From Mixophyes australis (lineage: Eukaryota; Chordata; Amphibia; Anura; Limnodynastidae): a stretch of 64,000 nucleotides of DNA. The first letter of the stretch is position 1. Every line of letters starts with the position of its first letter. The notes below the pieces were generated by a model, which saw only the letters and a program-made list of their open reading frames with translations, did no database searches and was not told where the DNA came from. Below are positions 10,790 to 22,760 of the stretch, in pieces. Both the position numbers and the translations under genes were made by a program. The stretch is taken from contig JAVHZZ010000006.1 in assembly GCA_036250195.1 (NCBI GenBank), positions 189,471,850 through 189,535,849 on the forward strand, in the 5' to 3' direction.

Positions 10790-11154
10790 CTAGACAGGAA
10801 AAGAGAGCGAGCGATAAAACTCTTCAGCAAATGGGGCACCGTCTAAAAGTTTACTTTGCTGGACTCCACAACTACCATGTATGACACTTACAGAGAACAG
10901 AGACGCATAGAAAAAGACTATAGAGAACACAAAGCCAGACATAACCTTCAGAAACTGTGTACCACGAATGGTTAGTAACCTATAGAGTCAGTATTACACT
11001 GGTGATATGTATTGTTACATACAGTATACACTCAATATACTGTAGCTCCCAGATAATCAAAACCACTATTTGAGTTCTATAATGAACTCTCACTAGTCAA
11101 CCTAAGCAGCAGGATAAAGTGTACCTACTATATATCTATATTATATCTATAGCT
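10790..11154. other. SGCA intron 1: no gene seen
   Basis: Sequence upstream of SGCA exon 2. The start codon exon should be at a higher coordinate, but its roughly 37 coding bases are too few to recognise by eye among the repeats. Confidence 0.5.
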
Positions 11155-11282
11155 TGTAAGCTTGCGAGCAGGGCCTCTGTCTGTATGTATTACCCAGTAT
11201 TGTTTTGTTAATGTTTGTTCCCAATTGTAAAGCGTTACGAAATCTGCTGGCGTTATATAAATAAATGTTGATGATGATGATA
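11155..11282 (+). mobile_element. 5'-truncated L2 LINE, 3' tail only
   Basis: GTAAGCTTGCGAGCAGGGCC... CCAATTGTAAAGCGTTACG... CGTTATATAAATAAATG then (GAT)n. The same tail, in the other orientation, ends the L2 copy at 62702-64000. A second short tail with the same end is at 11640-11702. Confidence 0.8.
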
Positions 11283-11639
11283 TCTGTATTTTAACTCAAA
11301 CCTTAATTATAGCTATATCTGTATTATATCTATATATTAACACAACATCAGCTCATTAACATAGCCAGTAATAAGAAGTAGGAACATTGTCAGAAACAAA
11401 AATTTCTAGAAAGAAATCTTTAAAAACCTTTAAAATCTAGAAATCAGATGTGGTCGCTGAACAACTATGTATAGTACAATCATCATAGCTCACATTAACA
11501 TAATTTACTCTAGACTTCAGATAATACACAAAGCACCAGTCACAATATATAACATGCCCAACATCTCTCATAATCTAAATGTACACTATAATATACAATA
11601 ATCGCCTGTGTACGGTGTTAGCTATATTAACAATATATA

Positions 11640-11702
11640 AAATTGTAAAGCGTTATGGAATTTGCTGGCGCTGTGTTGATGATGATGATGATGATGATGA
11701 TA
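11640..11702 (+). mobile_element. L2 LINE tail with (GAT)n
   Basis: AATTGTAAAGCGTTATGG... TGGCGCTGTGTTGATGATG. This is a very short 3' end of the same family as 11155-11282. Confidence 0.65.
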
Positions 11703-12169
11703 GCATTGGTAATAACATTTAGTCATAGTATACGCATATACAATTATAACTATAGGAACAGAATGTTGTATTATAATTCCATACATACATTTTAAAACAG
11801 AACAGCAGCCGATTATACTGTACATTAGACATGAGTAAATACATAGAAATGTACATACACTTGTACATTTAGCTACATAGCTTTGTGCGTTCACACATAT
11901 ATAGCATACGCAGACCTGCTCACAGTTACAGCTTTGTACCATTGATCTAAAATAAACACAAGAATGATTTACCACTCACTGGAAGGGCATAAATTAATTT
12001 ACATTTACATTTGAACCAGAGATATCTCTAAATATACACACATTCACCCACGTGACTGCATTTATTTATATCTCTGGGATATATATAGAGCAGAGCTGTC
12101 AAATCTGAGCCAAAGAGGGCAAAAAAAAACCAGAAATAAAGAAGGAGATATTAGACAGATATACACAGT
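11703..12169. other. AT-rich intergenic or intron 1 sequence
   Basis: No gene or defined repeat found. Confidence 0.5.
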
Positions 12170-12476
12170 GGGCCTGATTCAATGAGGAAAGTTAAGCAAA
12201 AAATTGAGCACATTTTCTGGACAAAACCATGCTGCAATGCAAGGGGTGCAAATTAGTTTATTATTTTGCACATAAGGAAAATACTGGCTGTTTTTTCATG
12301 TAACACACAAATACTTGATAGCTTATTTGTACACTGAAATTGAAAGTTGATCTAGGACATGACCTACCCCAAATATAATTCTGCAATCACATTTTAAATC
12401 TACCTTTCCCTCCAATGCAACATGGTTTTGCCCTAGTTACTTACTTTTGCTTAACTTTCCTTAATGAATCAGGCCC
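12170..12476. mobile_element. MITE, GGGCCTGATTCA family, with AGT duplication
   Basis: The termini are GGGCCTGATTCAATGAGGAA and its inverted partner TTCCTTAATGAATCAGGCCC, followed inwards by AGTTAAGCAAAA / TTTTGCTTAAC. AGT flanks both sides (12167-12169 and 12477-12479). A 3-bp duplication fits a PIF/Harbinger-type transposition. The element is 307 bp with no coding capacity. A related copy, interrupted by a solo LTR, is at 15006-16064. Confidence 0.82.
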
Positions 12477-13841
12477 AGTGAAGTTATCTGATGAGATGAT
12501 GTGGTGGAGGTTAGCAGAGGGAAGGGAGAAGTTTGGAAACAGTAAACTCAAGAGAAAAACAGAGAGACAGAGAAAGAAAAGGATAAGCAGAGCTCACACA
12601 GGTACAGGTAAAATACACACATAGGAGGTGTGGGGTGACAATCAGGCTACATGCATACACACAGACTAGGTATAGCTGGGACGTGCCTGTCAGTAGACCC
12701 ACTCTCGCTGCTGCCATATCTCCTGTGACTACAGAGGACAGGGGTAGAGTGACAATAGCAGCTGGAAGGGGAGGAGAGACATAGACCGTAGTGACATAGG
12801 GACAGTGGCATGCCTGGGCCTAACCGCAATGTTATGAATGCACTGACCATTTATATTGCAAGTTGCTCTAACATTCAGTTGGTAATACATTTGGTTTTGC
12901 TGAAAAGTAAAGTGCACATTGTTTATATACTGTAAATGATGATGCCACTGACTTTTGTTTAATTAGAATTTAGCAAAAAGTCATTCTAACCTTTATTTCT
13001 AATGTTCTACTTTTTTCTTTTACAAACTTATGCCATACAGTTGTCATAACACTCTACCTGACCGTTTGGTATAAATGACATAATTATGCTATAAATGCAA
13101 TATTTTTACTGTAAAATGATCTATTTTGAAAAAAAATCAACCCCTTTACAAAGAGCAGAAACAGTGCATGTCTGCAGCAGTACTTCCAACATACTTCCAC
13201 ATTCCTATGTCTATCAGAAGGTGGTGCCACTAACATTCACTCATATGCTGTATATTCCACAGAGAAATCCCTCTTACCATCTGCTCAGATCTGTCACTAA
13301 AAAATACTATTTTCTATTTTGGACCAATCATAAAAAGAGAGGAAGTAATATAATTGTACCCAATAATGTGTTCTGTGTTGCTCTAATGAATAGCGGATGC
13401 CATATCAGAGTGCATGCTTGTGATGCTGATATATAGTGGTGAGTAAATAGTTTAGGGGCTGTTCCAGGGTTAGTGAGTGACTGCTGCAGAACTTCTTTTC
13501 CCCCACCAAGCAGATAGTTTATTACACATCCTTAGAGATGCATTGGTAGCCATTAAGCCATTGACTGGAAGCCACAAGTACCAGCATGCCCTACTTGTCA
13601 ATGGATTACACAGCATATTGAAACATTAGTTCTACAACAGCAAAACAAAAGACACATTTTGAAATGTTTAATTAAATAATAGATCCCCTGTAAACCACTT
13701 TAAAGTCTTCAATCCCGCATAGCCTTTTTGTTTTCTTTAGATAGCAAGTTAAGTATATTTTAACCAAGCAATTTTTCTTAGCTGTCTTCCTACAAATCAT
13801 AACTTCCTTTTCAAAATCTCTCTGGAGGGCAGACGAGTATG
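12477..13841. other. Intergenic sequence, no gene seen
   Basis: Short open frames only, none with a recognisable domain. Confidence 0.5.
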
Positions 13842-13952
13842 CATACCTCCCAACCGTCCCGATTTAGACAGCACAGTCCTGATTTGAGGGCTCGGTCCAG
13901 CTATCATGATCAGGAAAGATTTGTCCTGATCGATGGGAAAGTTGGGAGGTAT
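13842..13952. mobile_element. Small MITE with CATACCTCCCAAC ends
   Basis: CATACCTCCCAACCGTCCCG at the left is mirrored by GTTGGGAGGTAT at the right, with inner pairs GTCCTGAT / ATCAGGA. It is about 110 bp and non-coding. Confidence 0.75.
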
Positions 13953-14499
13953 CCTGTTCACTACTGCTCTGCATCGCGGCAGTGAATGGGTGCCAGGCGC
14001 ACCGCAAAGAAAGGGGTTTGGAGGGGAGAGGAGGAGAGAACGGGGCAGCCTAGCGACCCTCATCTTGATGGATGCCAATCACACTTACAGACCCTCAGCA
14101 TGTCATGTGACAGCAGAGGGGGGAGAAGGATCGCAAGATTTTACACTGAACTCAGATGGACTTTCCAAAGTCTCTCTGGTTACTACATCACGTGTCATGT
14201 GACTCACGCCTGACACAGTGATTTATGTTAAAGAAAACACACCTTATTTTTGCTGCTACTTTGATATAAACTAAAATCTGTTTTCATTCTACGTCATAAT
14301 ATTATTATGGGAAATTCTCCATTTTTTTTTATCCAATGAGAGAAAACGAACGACATAAAAGCCAATACAACTGCTTGCTATGTAACACTCACCACTGAAT
14401 GACTCTGACCTGAATTTACCGGGACTTCGCTTAGTTGCTACCCAATCGCAAGCAGTCAGTGTGTAAAAATGCTTGTGATTGGCTAATGGGTCTCTTGGT

Positions 14500-14865
14500 T
14501 ACTCCAGGCCAAAGTCATTCTCTCCTCCTGTCTTCACCACTTATAACTCTGCTCGCCAGCTTCCCTGCCTTCCTCCTCGAGGATCCTCTTCCCCCGTCCC
14601 CTCTTGCTCCCTCCTCTTCCCCCCCTGGTGGTCTCCCTCTCATTCGTGCCCTCCCTCCTAGGTGCAGTTGTTGGCAGACCTTCCCCTCTCCCCTCTCCCA
14701 CCCCTCTAGATGTGCCTTGAGCTCACTGAGTTACTGTGATTATTGTTTACTGTACTGTGCTGTCTCACCTCGTATTGTAGATTCGTTTGTCCCTGTACAG
14801 CACCGCGGACACCTAGTGGCGCCCTATAAATAAAAATTAATAATAATAATAATAATTCAGCACTC
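14500..14865 (+). mobile_element. LINE 3'-end fragment
   Basis: A C/T-rich stretch ends in a LINE-like tail: CTGTACAGCACCGCGGACAC, then TAGTGGCGCCCTATAAATAA and (AAT)n. The tail resembles those of the L2 and V-SINE copies in this window. The open frame here (14435-14833) has no protein similarity that I can see and is explained by the C/T-rich composition. Confidence 0.6.
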
Positions 14866-15005
14866 ATAGCAAGCAGTTATGTAATTTTTTATGGGGTGGG
14901 GGTTTACAAATACAGATAAACAAAGATTTTATTTTATAATAAGTTGGTGAACAAGGGTTTGAGCAATGTTTTATTCAAATACACTATTTGAAAAATGTGT
15001 CTGTG

Positions 15006-16064
15006 GTCCTGAGTCATTAAGGAGAGCAAGGCAAACAAAGGAGTGAATTTGATCCTGGACAAACCATGTTACAATGCAAGGGGTGCAAATTAGTTTATTT
15101 TTTGCCCATAAGGAAAATACTGGCTGTTCTGACATACAGCACAAAAATACTTTATTTTTATACTGAAATTTTAAGTTGATCTAGGGCATGCCCTTCCTCA
15201 ACTATAAATCTGTCCCCACATTTTAAATTTACCTCCTGTTACAATCTTACCTGTTCCCCGCTCCGCTGCGCTGTCGGGTCTGGCAGCTTGTCATCTTCAG
15301 TGGTGAGCGCTCCCTCTGATCGCGCCGCTGCACTTCCGGATTCTCGCAGCAGGGGTCATGTGACTCTGGGCGGGAAATTCAAAAACTACTTATTCCTGCT
15401 CTGACACGCTATCTGTGTCAGAGCAATGTGTTTCCTGTTCCTGGCTACCTCTCCCTGTGTACCTGACTCCTGTGATCCTGCTCCCTGTGTGCTCCTAGAT
15501 TTCTTCAGATTCCTGTGTACCGACCTGGCTATATCCCTGGCACCGCGTATTGGACTGACCATTCTGTGTACCGATTCGGCTGTGTTCTTGGCTACTCTCT
15601 GGATTTCCCTCTGGCACCGTATATCTTATGATCTCCTGTGTACCGACCCGGCTGTGTTTCTACTTCTCTAGACTCATCTCCTGCTAAGGCATACAACAGA
15701 TACCGTGCACCAAGCCGGCTTCCGCTTCAGACCTTCAGACCCTGGAACTCACGGTTAGTGCCTGTATTTGCATCACCTTGTCATATTGCCGGTTGACTAT
15801 CCATCACTTAGAGCCTTCTCCCTTACGTCAGTAGGCTAACCTGGGGGCCGCGACCTGCGGTTCTTCGGCAGAAAAATCCATCCTACCTTGCGGTGGTTCT
15901 TGGTGAAGACCGGAAGGCCGTTAGACTCCGCGCCCTAGGTAAGCCTACGAAAATACTGACTAAGGTACCTGAACCGTAACACCTCCCCCTCCAATGCAAC
16001 ATGGTTTTGCCAAAGTGCAAAGTTGATCCGTTTTATGCTTTGCTTTCATTAATGACATAGGCCC
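15006..16064. mobile_element. MITE of the GGGCCTGATTCA family, split by a solo LTR
   Basis: The left part (15006-15236) and right part (15982-16064) together match the MITE at 12170-12476. Both share CATGTTACAATGCAAGGGGT-like and CTCCAATGCAACATGGTTTT stretches in the same order. The ends are CCTGAGTCATTAAGGA and TCATTAATGACATAGGCCC. The gap between the halves is exactly the LTR insertion. Confidence 0.82.
15237..15981 (+). mobile_element. Solo LTR, Ty3/gypsy-type, 745 bp
   Basis: Starts TGTTACAATC and ends CCGTAACA, with short inverted ends TGTTAC / GTAACA. A perfect 5-bp duplication, CCTCC, flanks it (15232-15236 and 15982-15986). The uninterrupted relative at 12405 confirms the empty site. 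The body contains repeated GTGTACCGA(C/T) words. With no internal region and a clean duplication, this is the product of LTR-LTR recombination. The strand is arbitrary. Confidence 0.9.
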
Positions 16065-16429
16065 TATGTGTTTATTTTATTTTAATTATAGCCTAAAAGA
16101 CAGGTGTCTTAGGAACATTGGTCCATTATTTTGGGCCACATGGGTTCCAATGTGCAATTCTCCCGGATCCCGGCCTGCTCTGTAAAATTAAACGGAGGGG
16201 GCAGGGCTTAGTGACGTCGTGCATGCACCATCGTGGCCCCACCCGTTTTTATTGGTACTGATGACAGTTTGGGGCTGGGGCTAATAACGTGTTTCTTCGA
16301 GCCCCACACCCACACACCCACCTGCCCCCAGGACCTCCCGGGAAACAACTTGCATGTGTTGGCAAGTATGCTGGCAGAGTGATTGGCTGCTAACATAATG
16401 TGTGTGTGTGTCTGGAAATTTAGTACCAA

Positions 16430-16512
16430 TGCGGCAGGGACTGAATGACAAATATTCTCTGTACAGCGCTACAGAATTGGTGGCGCTATATAAATAAGTG
16501 ATGTTGATGACT
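16430..16512 (+). mobile_element. V-SINE/L2 tail fragment
   Basis: GGCAGGGACTGAATGAC, then CTCTGTACAGCGCTACAG and GGCGCTATATAAATAAGTGA. This is the 3' tail shared with the fuller V-SINE copies at 18062 and 22761. Confidence 0.75.
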
Positions 16513-16999
16513 AGATATTACAGCACTGAAAAGGTTACGAGCCTCTGATGTGTGGAATTTCTCCTACCAAAGGCAATGCAGTACTGTTTGTGGCCAGAAG
16601 ATGTTGCTGAAGAATCATTGCAGAAATCCTGAAAATTTACCAGCTAAAGGTGGCTATTCACAACAGGCAGACAAACTGCAAGAAATACACATCTCTATAT
16701 GGGCCAACAGCATACATGTTACTACCCTTCTGTGTTACAAGCATCTTGCCTGTAAAGTAATATGAATTTGCCTCTTTGCTGTCTTCCTATGAAATTAACT
16801 TTATCGTACTAATGACATTTTACTGTTTTTTTTGTCTCCAGTGGCATGCATTTGGGAATTCGATCCCTTGTTACTTGCCTCCTGAATGCGCCATCTGTAC
16901 CATGTGACACAAGAGGAATTCATATCCGTCTGTATTGGGATAGCACTGCTCAATGACATCACAGAGCTTTAGTTTCTAGCACTGCGTCTCGACATTAGG
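16513..16999. other. Intergenic sequence, no gene seen
   Basis: No domain-bearing frame and no clear repeat. Confidence 0.5.
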
Positions 17000-17559
17000 G
17001 GCCGCCGGGCGGGTGCGCAACTGGTTAATTAAATTATATTAATTAATCAGCCCCTGAGGCTGATTACTCCCTGCTGGGCTCCTCTGCTGCCATTGGCCAG
17101 TCTCTCTATATAAGTCAGGGAGGGCTTAGCCTCCCTGCCGGTTATAGTTCTCAGTCTCTATTTTCTGACCTGCTCCTGTGCCCTGTATCTGGGTCCATTT
17201 TTGGGTTGGATTTCTCATGTATGACCCTTGGCCTTCTTTTTTGGACTTTGATTCTTTGCCTGTTGCCCTGACCTGTGCTTCGATTCTGGACCCTCCTCAT
17301 TTGCTGCCAGTCCTGACATCTTGCCTGTTTCTGACCACGGTACCTGCTTCGGACCTGAGACCTAGGCCTGTTTCCTGACCACACTTGATAATCTATTCCC
17401 CGCTACTCTGCGCTACAGTACGTTGATAAACTTGTACTTAAGACCTGGGGTATCCGAGTACCTGTGAGCATAGTGAGCTCCATTGGAAAGGCGGCTGCTA
17501 TAGGTGAAGACCTCTCCATCTTATTCTACAAGTTTATGATAAGACCGATAGCCGTAACA
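17000..17559 (+). mobile_element. Gypsy-type LTR, probably solo and 5'-incomplete
   Basis: The sequence has a TATATAAG promoter-like motif (about 17105), then a run rich in CCTGACC and GCCTGTT words, and ends GATAGCCGTAACA at 17559. The terminal GTAACA matches the solo LTR at 15237-15981 and the gypsy end at 22560. Its GGGTATCCGAGTACCTGTG section, reverse-complemented, resembles 20205-20225 in the deleted gypsy. The left edge is uncertain. Confidence 0.65.
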
Positions 17560-17739
17560 CTACAACCAACGATTTCAGGGAGGGAACGAGACAGGGAAGA
17601 GGAGTATGCCCGTAGTCAGTGTACAGTGAGGGCGTGCCAAACTCGAGCACCCGCAGCAGCGTCCTATCAAACTCTAGGCATATCTCAGGTACATATTTTT
17701 CAGCCATATCTCTTACTCCATCTACACGTCGAGTCTAAT

Positions 17740-18590
17740 TACTGATTACTAGTGATTACAGCTATGTATGCTAGAACATGTATTTGCAATCAGGGGCAAG
17801 TGTAAAAATGTATTTTATGTACAGTAAACATTCATAACATCCTAATAAATGTATTTCACGAAAACAAAAAAACATTTTTAAAACACCTTTTTTTTTAATT
17901 TTAATGTTTTGCCATTAATGCCTATATTGTTTACAGGTGACGAATATAGTTTTTTTTTCTTTGCACTCTTTTGTGCGTTTATATTACACATAGGAATTGT
18001 TCGTATCCTGCAGTGTCTTGTCTAGTAGAACAGAGCAAACCTACACCCGTATTCATTACATGTATCATCATCATCACTATTTATTTATATAGCGCCACTG
18101 ATTCCGCAGCGCTGTACAGAGAACTCATTCACATCAGTCCCTGCCCTTTGGAGCTTACAGTCTAAATTCCCTAATACACACACACAGACAGACAGAGAGA
18201 GAGAGACTAGGGTCAATTTTGATAACAGCCAATTAACCTACTAGTATGTTTTTGGAGTGTGGGAGGAAACCGGAGCACCCGGAGGAAACCCACTCAAACA
18301 CGGGAAGAACATACAAACTCCACACAGATAAGGCCATGGTCGGGAATTGAACTCATGAACCCAGCGCTGTGAGGCAGAAGTGCTAACTACTTAGCCACCG
18401 TGATGCCAAATAGCAGTTAATATAATATAATAATGTAATAATAATAATATAATATAATAGCAGTTGTATCTTCAAATCCTCTCCTTGTTGAATTCGGACG
18501 TGCATACCCGATTTACATGCATTGTATAAAAAATTACGTTCAGTATGCACCCCTTAATGAATCAGGCACGCACAATCATATATCCTCTAT
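17740..18590. repeat. Dispersed repeat, copy B (interrupted by a V-SINE)
   Basis: Second copy of the element described at 4440-5670. It lacks the CCCGGG-rich insertion and instead has a V-SINE at 18062-18407. Comparing the two copies gives the pre-insertion sequence of both. Confidence 0.65.
18062..18407 (-). mobile_element. V-SINE, full length, minus orientation
   Basis: Read on the minus strand it has three parts. The first is a tRNA-like head: GGTGGCTAAGTAGTTAGCAC, CTGCCTCACAGCGCTGGG, then GTTCAATTCCCGACC, equivalent to box A and box B of a tRNA promoter. The second is the conserved central domain (GGTTTCCTCCGGGTGCTCC, GGTTTCCTCCCACACTCC). The third is a tail (CTGTACAGCGCTGCGGAA, GCGCTATATAAATAAATAG) like the 3' end of the L2 LINEs here. 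This three-part structure is that of the V-SINE superfamily. Confidence 0.88.
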
Positions 18591-18769
18591 CAAGACCTCT
18601 TCTGGTGACCTCACATATGACCCTAAATATATAGCTGATACTTTCACGCCGTGTTATCAACCCAGACGTTCTTCAATCTAAGATCTCAGAATTTCTGTTG
18701 TCTCTCCATCTACCCAAACTCACTTCAACACAATCCGATCTTCTGAGTAAACTCCTTACCACTGAAGAT

Positions 18770-19990
18770 ATTGACCAGATTATAAAAGAGACAGGAGGAA
18801 GCTCGTACTAGCTTACATCCTAAGCATGGGTAAGCAGACAGGAGGCACAATGGGGAATCAGAGAGGATCAATCGCAAGAGGAGCAAGTAGCAGGACAGGG
18901 GACGAGAGGTGAGGAGATGCAGCGTGAAAGGTCATTTCAGTGGATGGGGGCAGCCTGTGAGAAATCTTGGATTCTGGAGTGGGAGGAGGTGATCATAGTG
19001 GAGGAGGTGCGATGGTCATTGGCCGATTGCAGGGAACAGGGTGGAGTGTGAATGGAGAGCAGGTTCGAGATGTATGGGGCAGTGAAGTGGGAGAGGGCCT
19101 TGTAGGTGAGGGTGAGGAGTTTATAAAGGATTCTGTAGGGGAAAGGAAGCTAGTGTAATACAAAGCAGAGAGGGGAGGCAGAAGAGGAGCGGCGGGAGAG
19201 AAAGATGAGTCTTGTAGCCGCATTGAGTACAGACCTGAGGGGGGTGAGGCGGTAGAGGGGGAGGCCGGTGAGAAGGTTGCAGTAATCAAGATGGGAAATA
19301 TTGAGTGCATGGATGATGGTTTTCGTGGCCAAATGCACGCAATGTTGCGGAGTTGGAAGTGACAGGATTGGGCTAGAGATTAAATGTGGGGGGTAAAGGA
19401 GAGGGAAGAGTCAAGGGTGACACCCAGACAGTGGAGTTGGGAAACGGAAGAGATGGTAGTGTTGTTAACAGATATAGAGAGATCAAGATGGGATGAGGAT
19501 CTGGAAGGAGGGAAGACAATGAGCTCAGTTTTAGCAATGTTAATATTGAGAAATCATGAAGACATCCAAGAGGAGGCGGCGGCAAGACAGTCAGATAAAC
19601 GAGAGAGGAGGGGGGGATGGCAGATCAGGAGAAGAGATGTAAAGTTGAATGTCACCGACGTAGAGATTATATTGGCGACCGAAAGAGGTGATGAGATCAC
19701 TCAGGGAGGTAGTGTATAGCGAAAAGAGTAGAGGTCCAAGAACCGAGTGCTGAGAAACTCCTACAGGGAGGACAGAAAGCGGAGGAAGAACCAGAAATGG
19801 ATATAGAGAACGAGTAGTTGGCAAGGGAGAAGGAGAACCAAGCGAGGACAGAGCCAGAGAGCCCGAGAGAGGAAAGAGTGTGCAACAGGAGGGAGTGGTC
19901 AACAGTGTCGAAGGCTGCGTAGAGGTCCAGGAGAATAAGCAGGGAGAAGTGACCCTTAGATTTAGCCGAGAGAAGGTTGATTAGATTTTA
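18770..19990 (-). mobile_element. L2 LINE fragment, decayed reverse transcriptase
   Basis: Minus-strand frames give, in order: [20 protein letters not shown] (RT core), then [37 protein letters not shown] (the YADD box has become YVGD), [34 protein letters not shown] and [18 protein letters not shown]. Several frameshifts and stops separate them, and the endonuclease half is absent. The copy runs into its 3' untranslated tail near 18830. It is closely related to the better-preserved copy at 60930-62605. Confidence 0.88.
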
Positions 19991-20059
19991 ATCAACCTTT
20001 TTCAAAACATCATCTACACTACAAAAGGTTAAAATGTAATGACAAAAATATTTATTTCC

Positions 20060-20112
20060 TAACTGCTGTTTGGCATAATATGAATTGGATGCACTACTGT
20101 GTGGCATAATTG
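20060..20112. repeat. ~31-bp minisatellite, left remnant
   Basis: GGCATAATATGAATTGGATG and GCACTACTGTGTGGCATAAT are units of the tandem repeat that resumes at 22561 on the far side of the gypsy element. The two parts were probably one array before the insertion. Confidence 0.75.
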
Positions 20113-20189
20113 CTAGGACCATGGCTATTTGATAAGCTTTTAGAACCAGGCTAATAGAGGTCTTAACCTTTAGCAGCTGCCTTTTCCAT

Positions 20190-22560
20190 ACAACTGGACT
20201 TATTCTGAGGTACTCGGATGCTTCCAGAACTTAACTCTTAAGGTAATAAAATCTTATCAGAATAACCATACTGCAGAATTGAGGATAACCGGAATACAAA
20301 AATCAAATGCCAGAGACAGGCCAGCAGCGAGCGGGGTAACCAGAAGACAGTCCTAAGGTCAGGGCAGGTTTCAGACAGCGGTAATCCAATAAACAGGCAG
20401 AGGTCAGGGGCAACAAGCATAGAAGCAGGGTCAAGTTAAAAGCAAAAGGTCACAACAGGAATCAGGTCAGAAGCAGAGTATCCACAGGATAACAGTGGAT
20501 GGAGCAGGTCAGCACTAGTGCAGTACACAGACGCTATAACTGGCAGGGAAGCTAATCCCTCCCTGCATTATATATAGAAGGTAACCAATCAGAGGACAGG
20601 AAAACCATAGGTATAATAAGCTACCATGGGCTGCTTAATTAATGAGATCAGCACTTATCCTATTGCCTCAGATGGCTGAAAGTAATTATTCTAATTGTGC
20701 ATGCACCTGGCTGCTCATTTGCTGGGACGCAGTCCTAATACTGTGAGCGTCCCGGCCGTTGCCTAGGTGATGGCCGGGACGAGAAACTAGAAGTGATCTC
20801 CCGGCTGTTACCATGAAAGCTGGGACATAAGGACATACGAGCCGTGGCCCTCCTTTAGGAGGGGTTAGGGGACCCCGACATCCTGGTTTCCCGGGGAATC
20901 GTTTGAAGAACTCTCTGATTAGTTTATTAGCATATAGGCCCCTCCGCAGAACCCAGGATTGCTTTTCCGTACCACGACCTTTCCACTGCACAAGGAAATG
21001 GACTTGCCTCTGACCCCTTTTAAATCACAAATTTTCTCCACTACAGGTTTCTGATGATCAACCAAATGGAAGAGCCAAGATCTCTGGGGCTGCTGGAGTC
21101 TAAACCTGCTTGAAGACACAGCAGGTTTGAGAAGAGAACAGTGGAAGGTATCAGGTATCCGCAAGGAGCAAGGGAGCCTTAAGCTGAAGGCGACAGGATT
21201 AACCTGTTTGATGATGGGAAAAAGCCCAATAAACTGAAGACAGAGTTTCTTACAGGGCTGCCTGAGCCCATTCTTCAGAGTGGAGAGCCAGACATTCTGA
21301 CAGACTTTAAAGGAATCGGATCTTCGATGACAGTCTGTAAAATTTCGTAAATTGTAATTAGCTTCAGCAGCAGAGAATTTACGAGAAAAGCAGACACAGG
21401 GACGCAGTCTGTGATCACAAGGGTCGTTTTGGGATAAAACAATGGAAGCGCTTACGTCAGAGGAGTTCACCTCCAATACAAACGGTGAATCCGGATTTGG
21501 ATGTCTCTCAAGACAGGAGCAGAAATAAATGCCCTTTTGAGGGCTTCAAATTAAGCTATGGCTTCGGGAGACCAACTGCTGGCATCTACCCCTTTGCAGG
21601 TTAGAGTTGTAATGGGAGCCACCAAGTCAAATAACACACAAATGAACCTATGGAAATAATTTGCAAAGCACCTTCTGGATTTCAGACTTGTATTTTTCAA
21701 GTTTGGCAAAGAAGTGATGTTCTCTAAGCCTAAAGAGGACCTGTTTGACATGGAGACGATGCTGTGCCAGGGACTGCAAATTAATCAGAATGTCATCCAA
21801 GTACTCTACAACAAACTGGCCTAGGAAACCACGGAGGACTTCATTAATAAGGCCTTGAAAGACAGCAGATGCATTACAAAAAGCATTCAGAATGGCCGGA
21901 ATGGGTATTAAACGCAGTCTTTCAGTCGCCACCCTCTCTTATGCAAATGAGATTGTATGCTCCGCGTAGATAAATGGCCGATTGGGTATTAAACGAAGTC
22001 TTCCAGTCGTCGCCCTCTCTTATACGAATAAGATTGTATGCTCCGCGTAGATCAATCTTGGTGTAAATGGTAGCACCCTTAAGCTGATCGAACAAAACCG
22101 AGATGAGAGGAAGTGGATAGGTGTTTTTTATAGTAATCTTGTTGAGCCCCCTAATATCAGTGCAAGGGTGCAAACTTCCATCCTTCTTGGATACAAAGAA
22201 ACATCCCAGTGGAGACTTTAAAAATCTGATAAAGCCTTTCCATAGATTCTCCCCCAGGAAATGGAGTATCCACAGGATAATAGTGGTTGGAGTAGGTCAG
22301 CACTAGTGCAGTACACAGATGCTATAACTGGTAGGGAAGCTAATCCCCCCCTGCCTTATATACAGAAGGTAACCAATCAGGGGACAGAATAACTAAAGGC
22401 ATAATAAGCCACCATGGCTGCTTAATTAATGAGATCAGCACTCCCCCTATTGCCCCAGGAGGCTGAAAGTAATTATGCCAATCATGCACATGTCTTGGCT
22501 GTTACCATGACAGCCGGGATACGAGTAGAAGCGAGCTGCGGGCCGGCTCGACCCGTAACA
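20190..22560 (-). mobile_element. Deleted Ty3/gypsy retrotransposon with two LTR pieces
   Basis: Two similar segments, 20475-20735 and 22261-22500, flank the inside. Both contain GGTCAGCACTAGTGCAGTAC and GCTTAATTAATGAGATCAGC, and they are the LTR copies. On the minus strand the interior reads RT ([51 protein letters not shown]), then RNase H ([14 protein letters not shown]). It then jumps straight to the GPY/F-type region after integrase ([36 protein letters not shown]). The integrase core is gone. A stretch of about 75 bp of RT around [12 protein letters not shown] is tandemly duplicated (about 21930-22050). The right edge is CCCGTAACA at 22560; the left edge is uncertain. It is non-functional. 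Confidence 0.85.
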
Positions 22561-22755
22561 ATAATATGAATTTGGGTTACTACATTGGGCCATAATATGA
22601 ACTGGGTGCACTACTGTGTGGCATAATATGAATTGGGGGCACTACTGTGAGGCATAATATGAATTGGGGGCACTACTGTGAGGCATAATATGATTTGTGG
22701 GCACTACTGTATTGCATAATATGAACTGGGGGATTGCTGTGTGGCATAATATGAA
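22561..22755. repeat. ~31-bp minisatellite, right part
   Basis: About six units of GGCATAATATGAATTGGGGG followed by CACTACTGTGA, with small changes. It continues the repeat at 20060-20112. Confidence 0.85.
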
Positions 22756-22760
22756 TACTT

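Noticed and set aside
14435..14833. 132-codon plus frame rich in S, P and L
   Set aside because: A C/T-rich segment attached to a LINE-type tail; no protein features.
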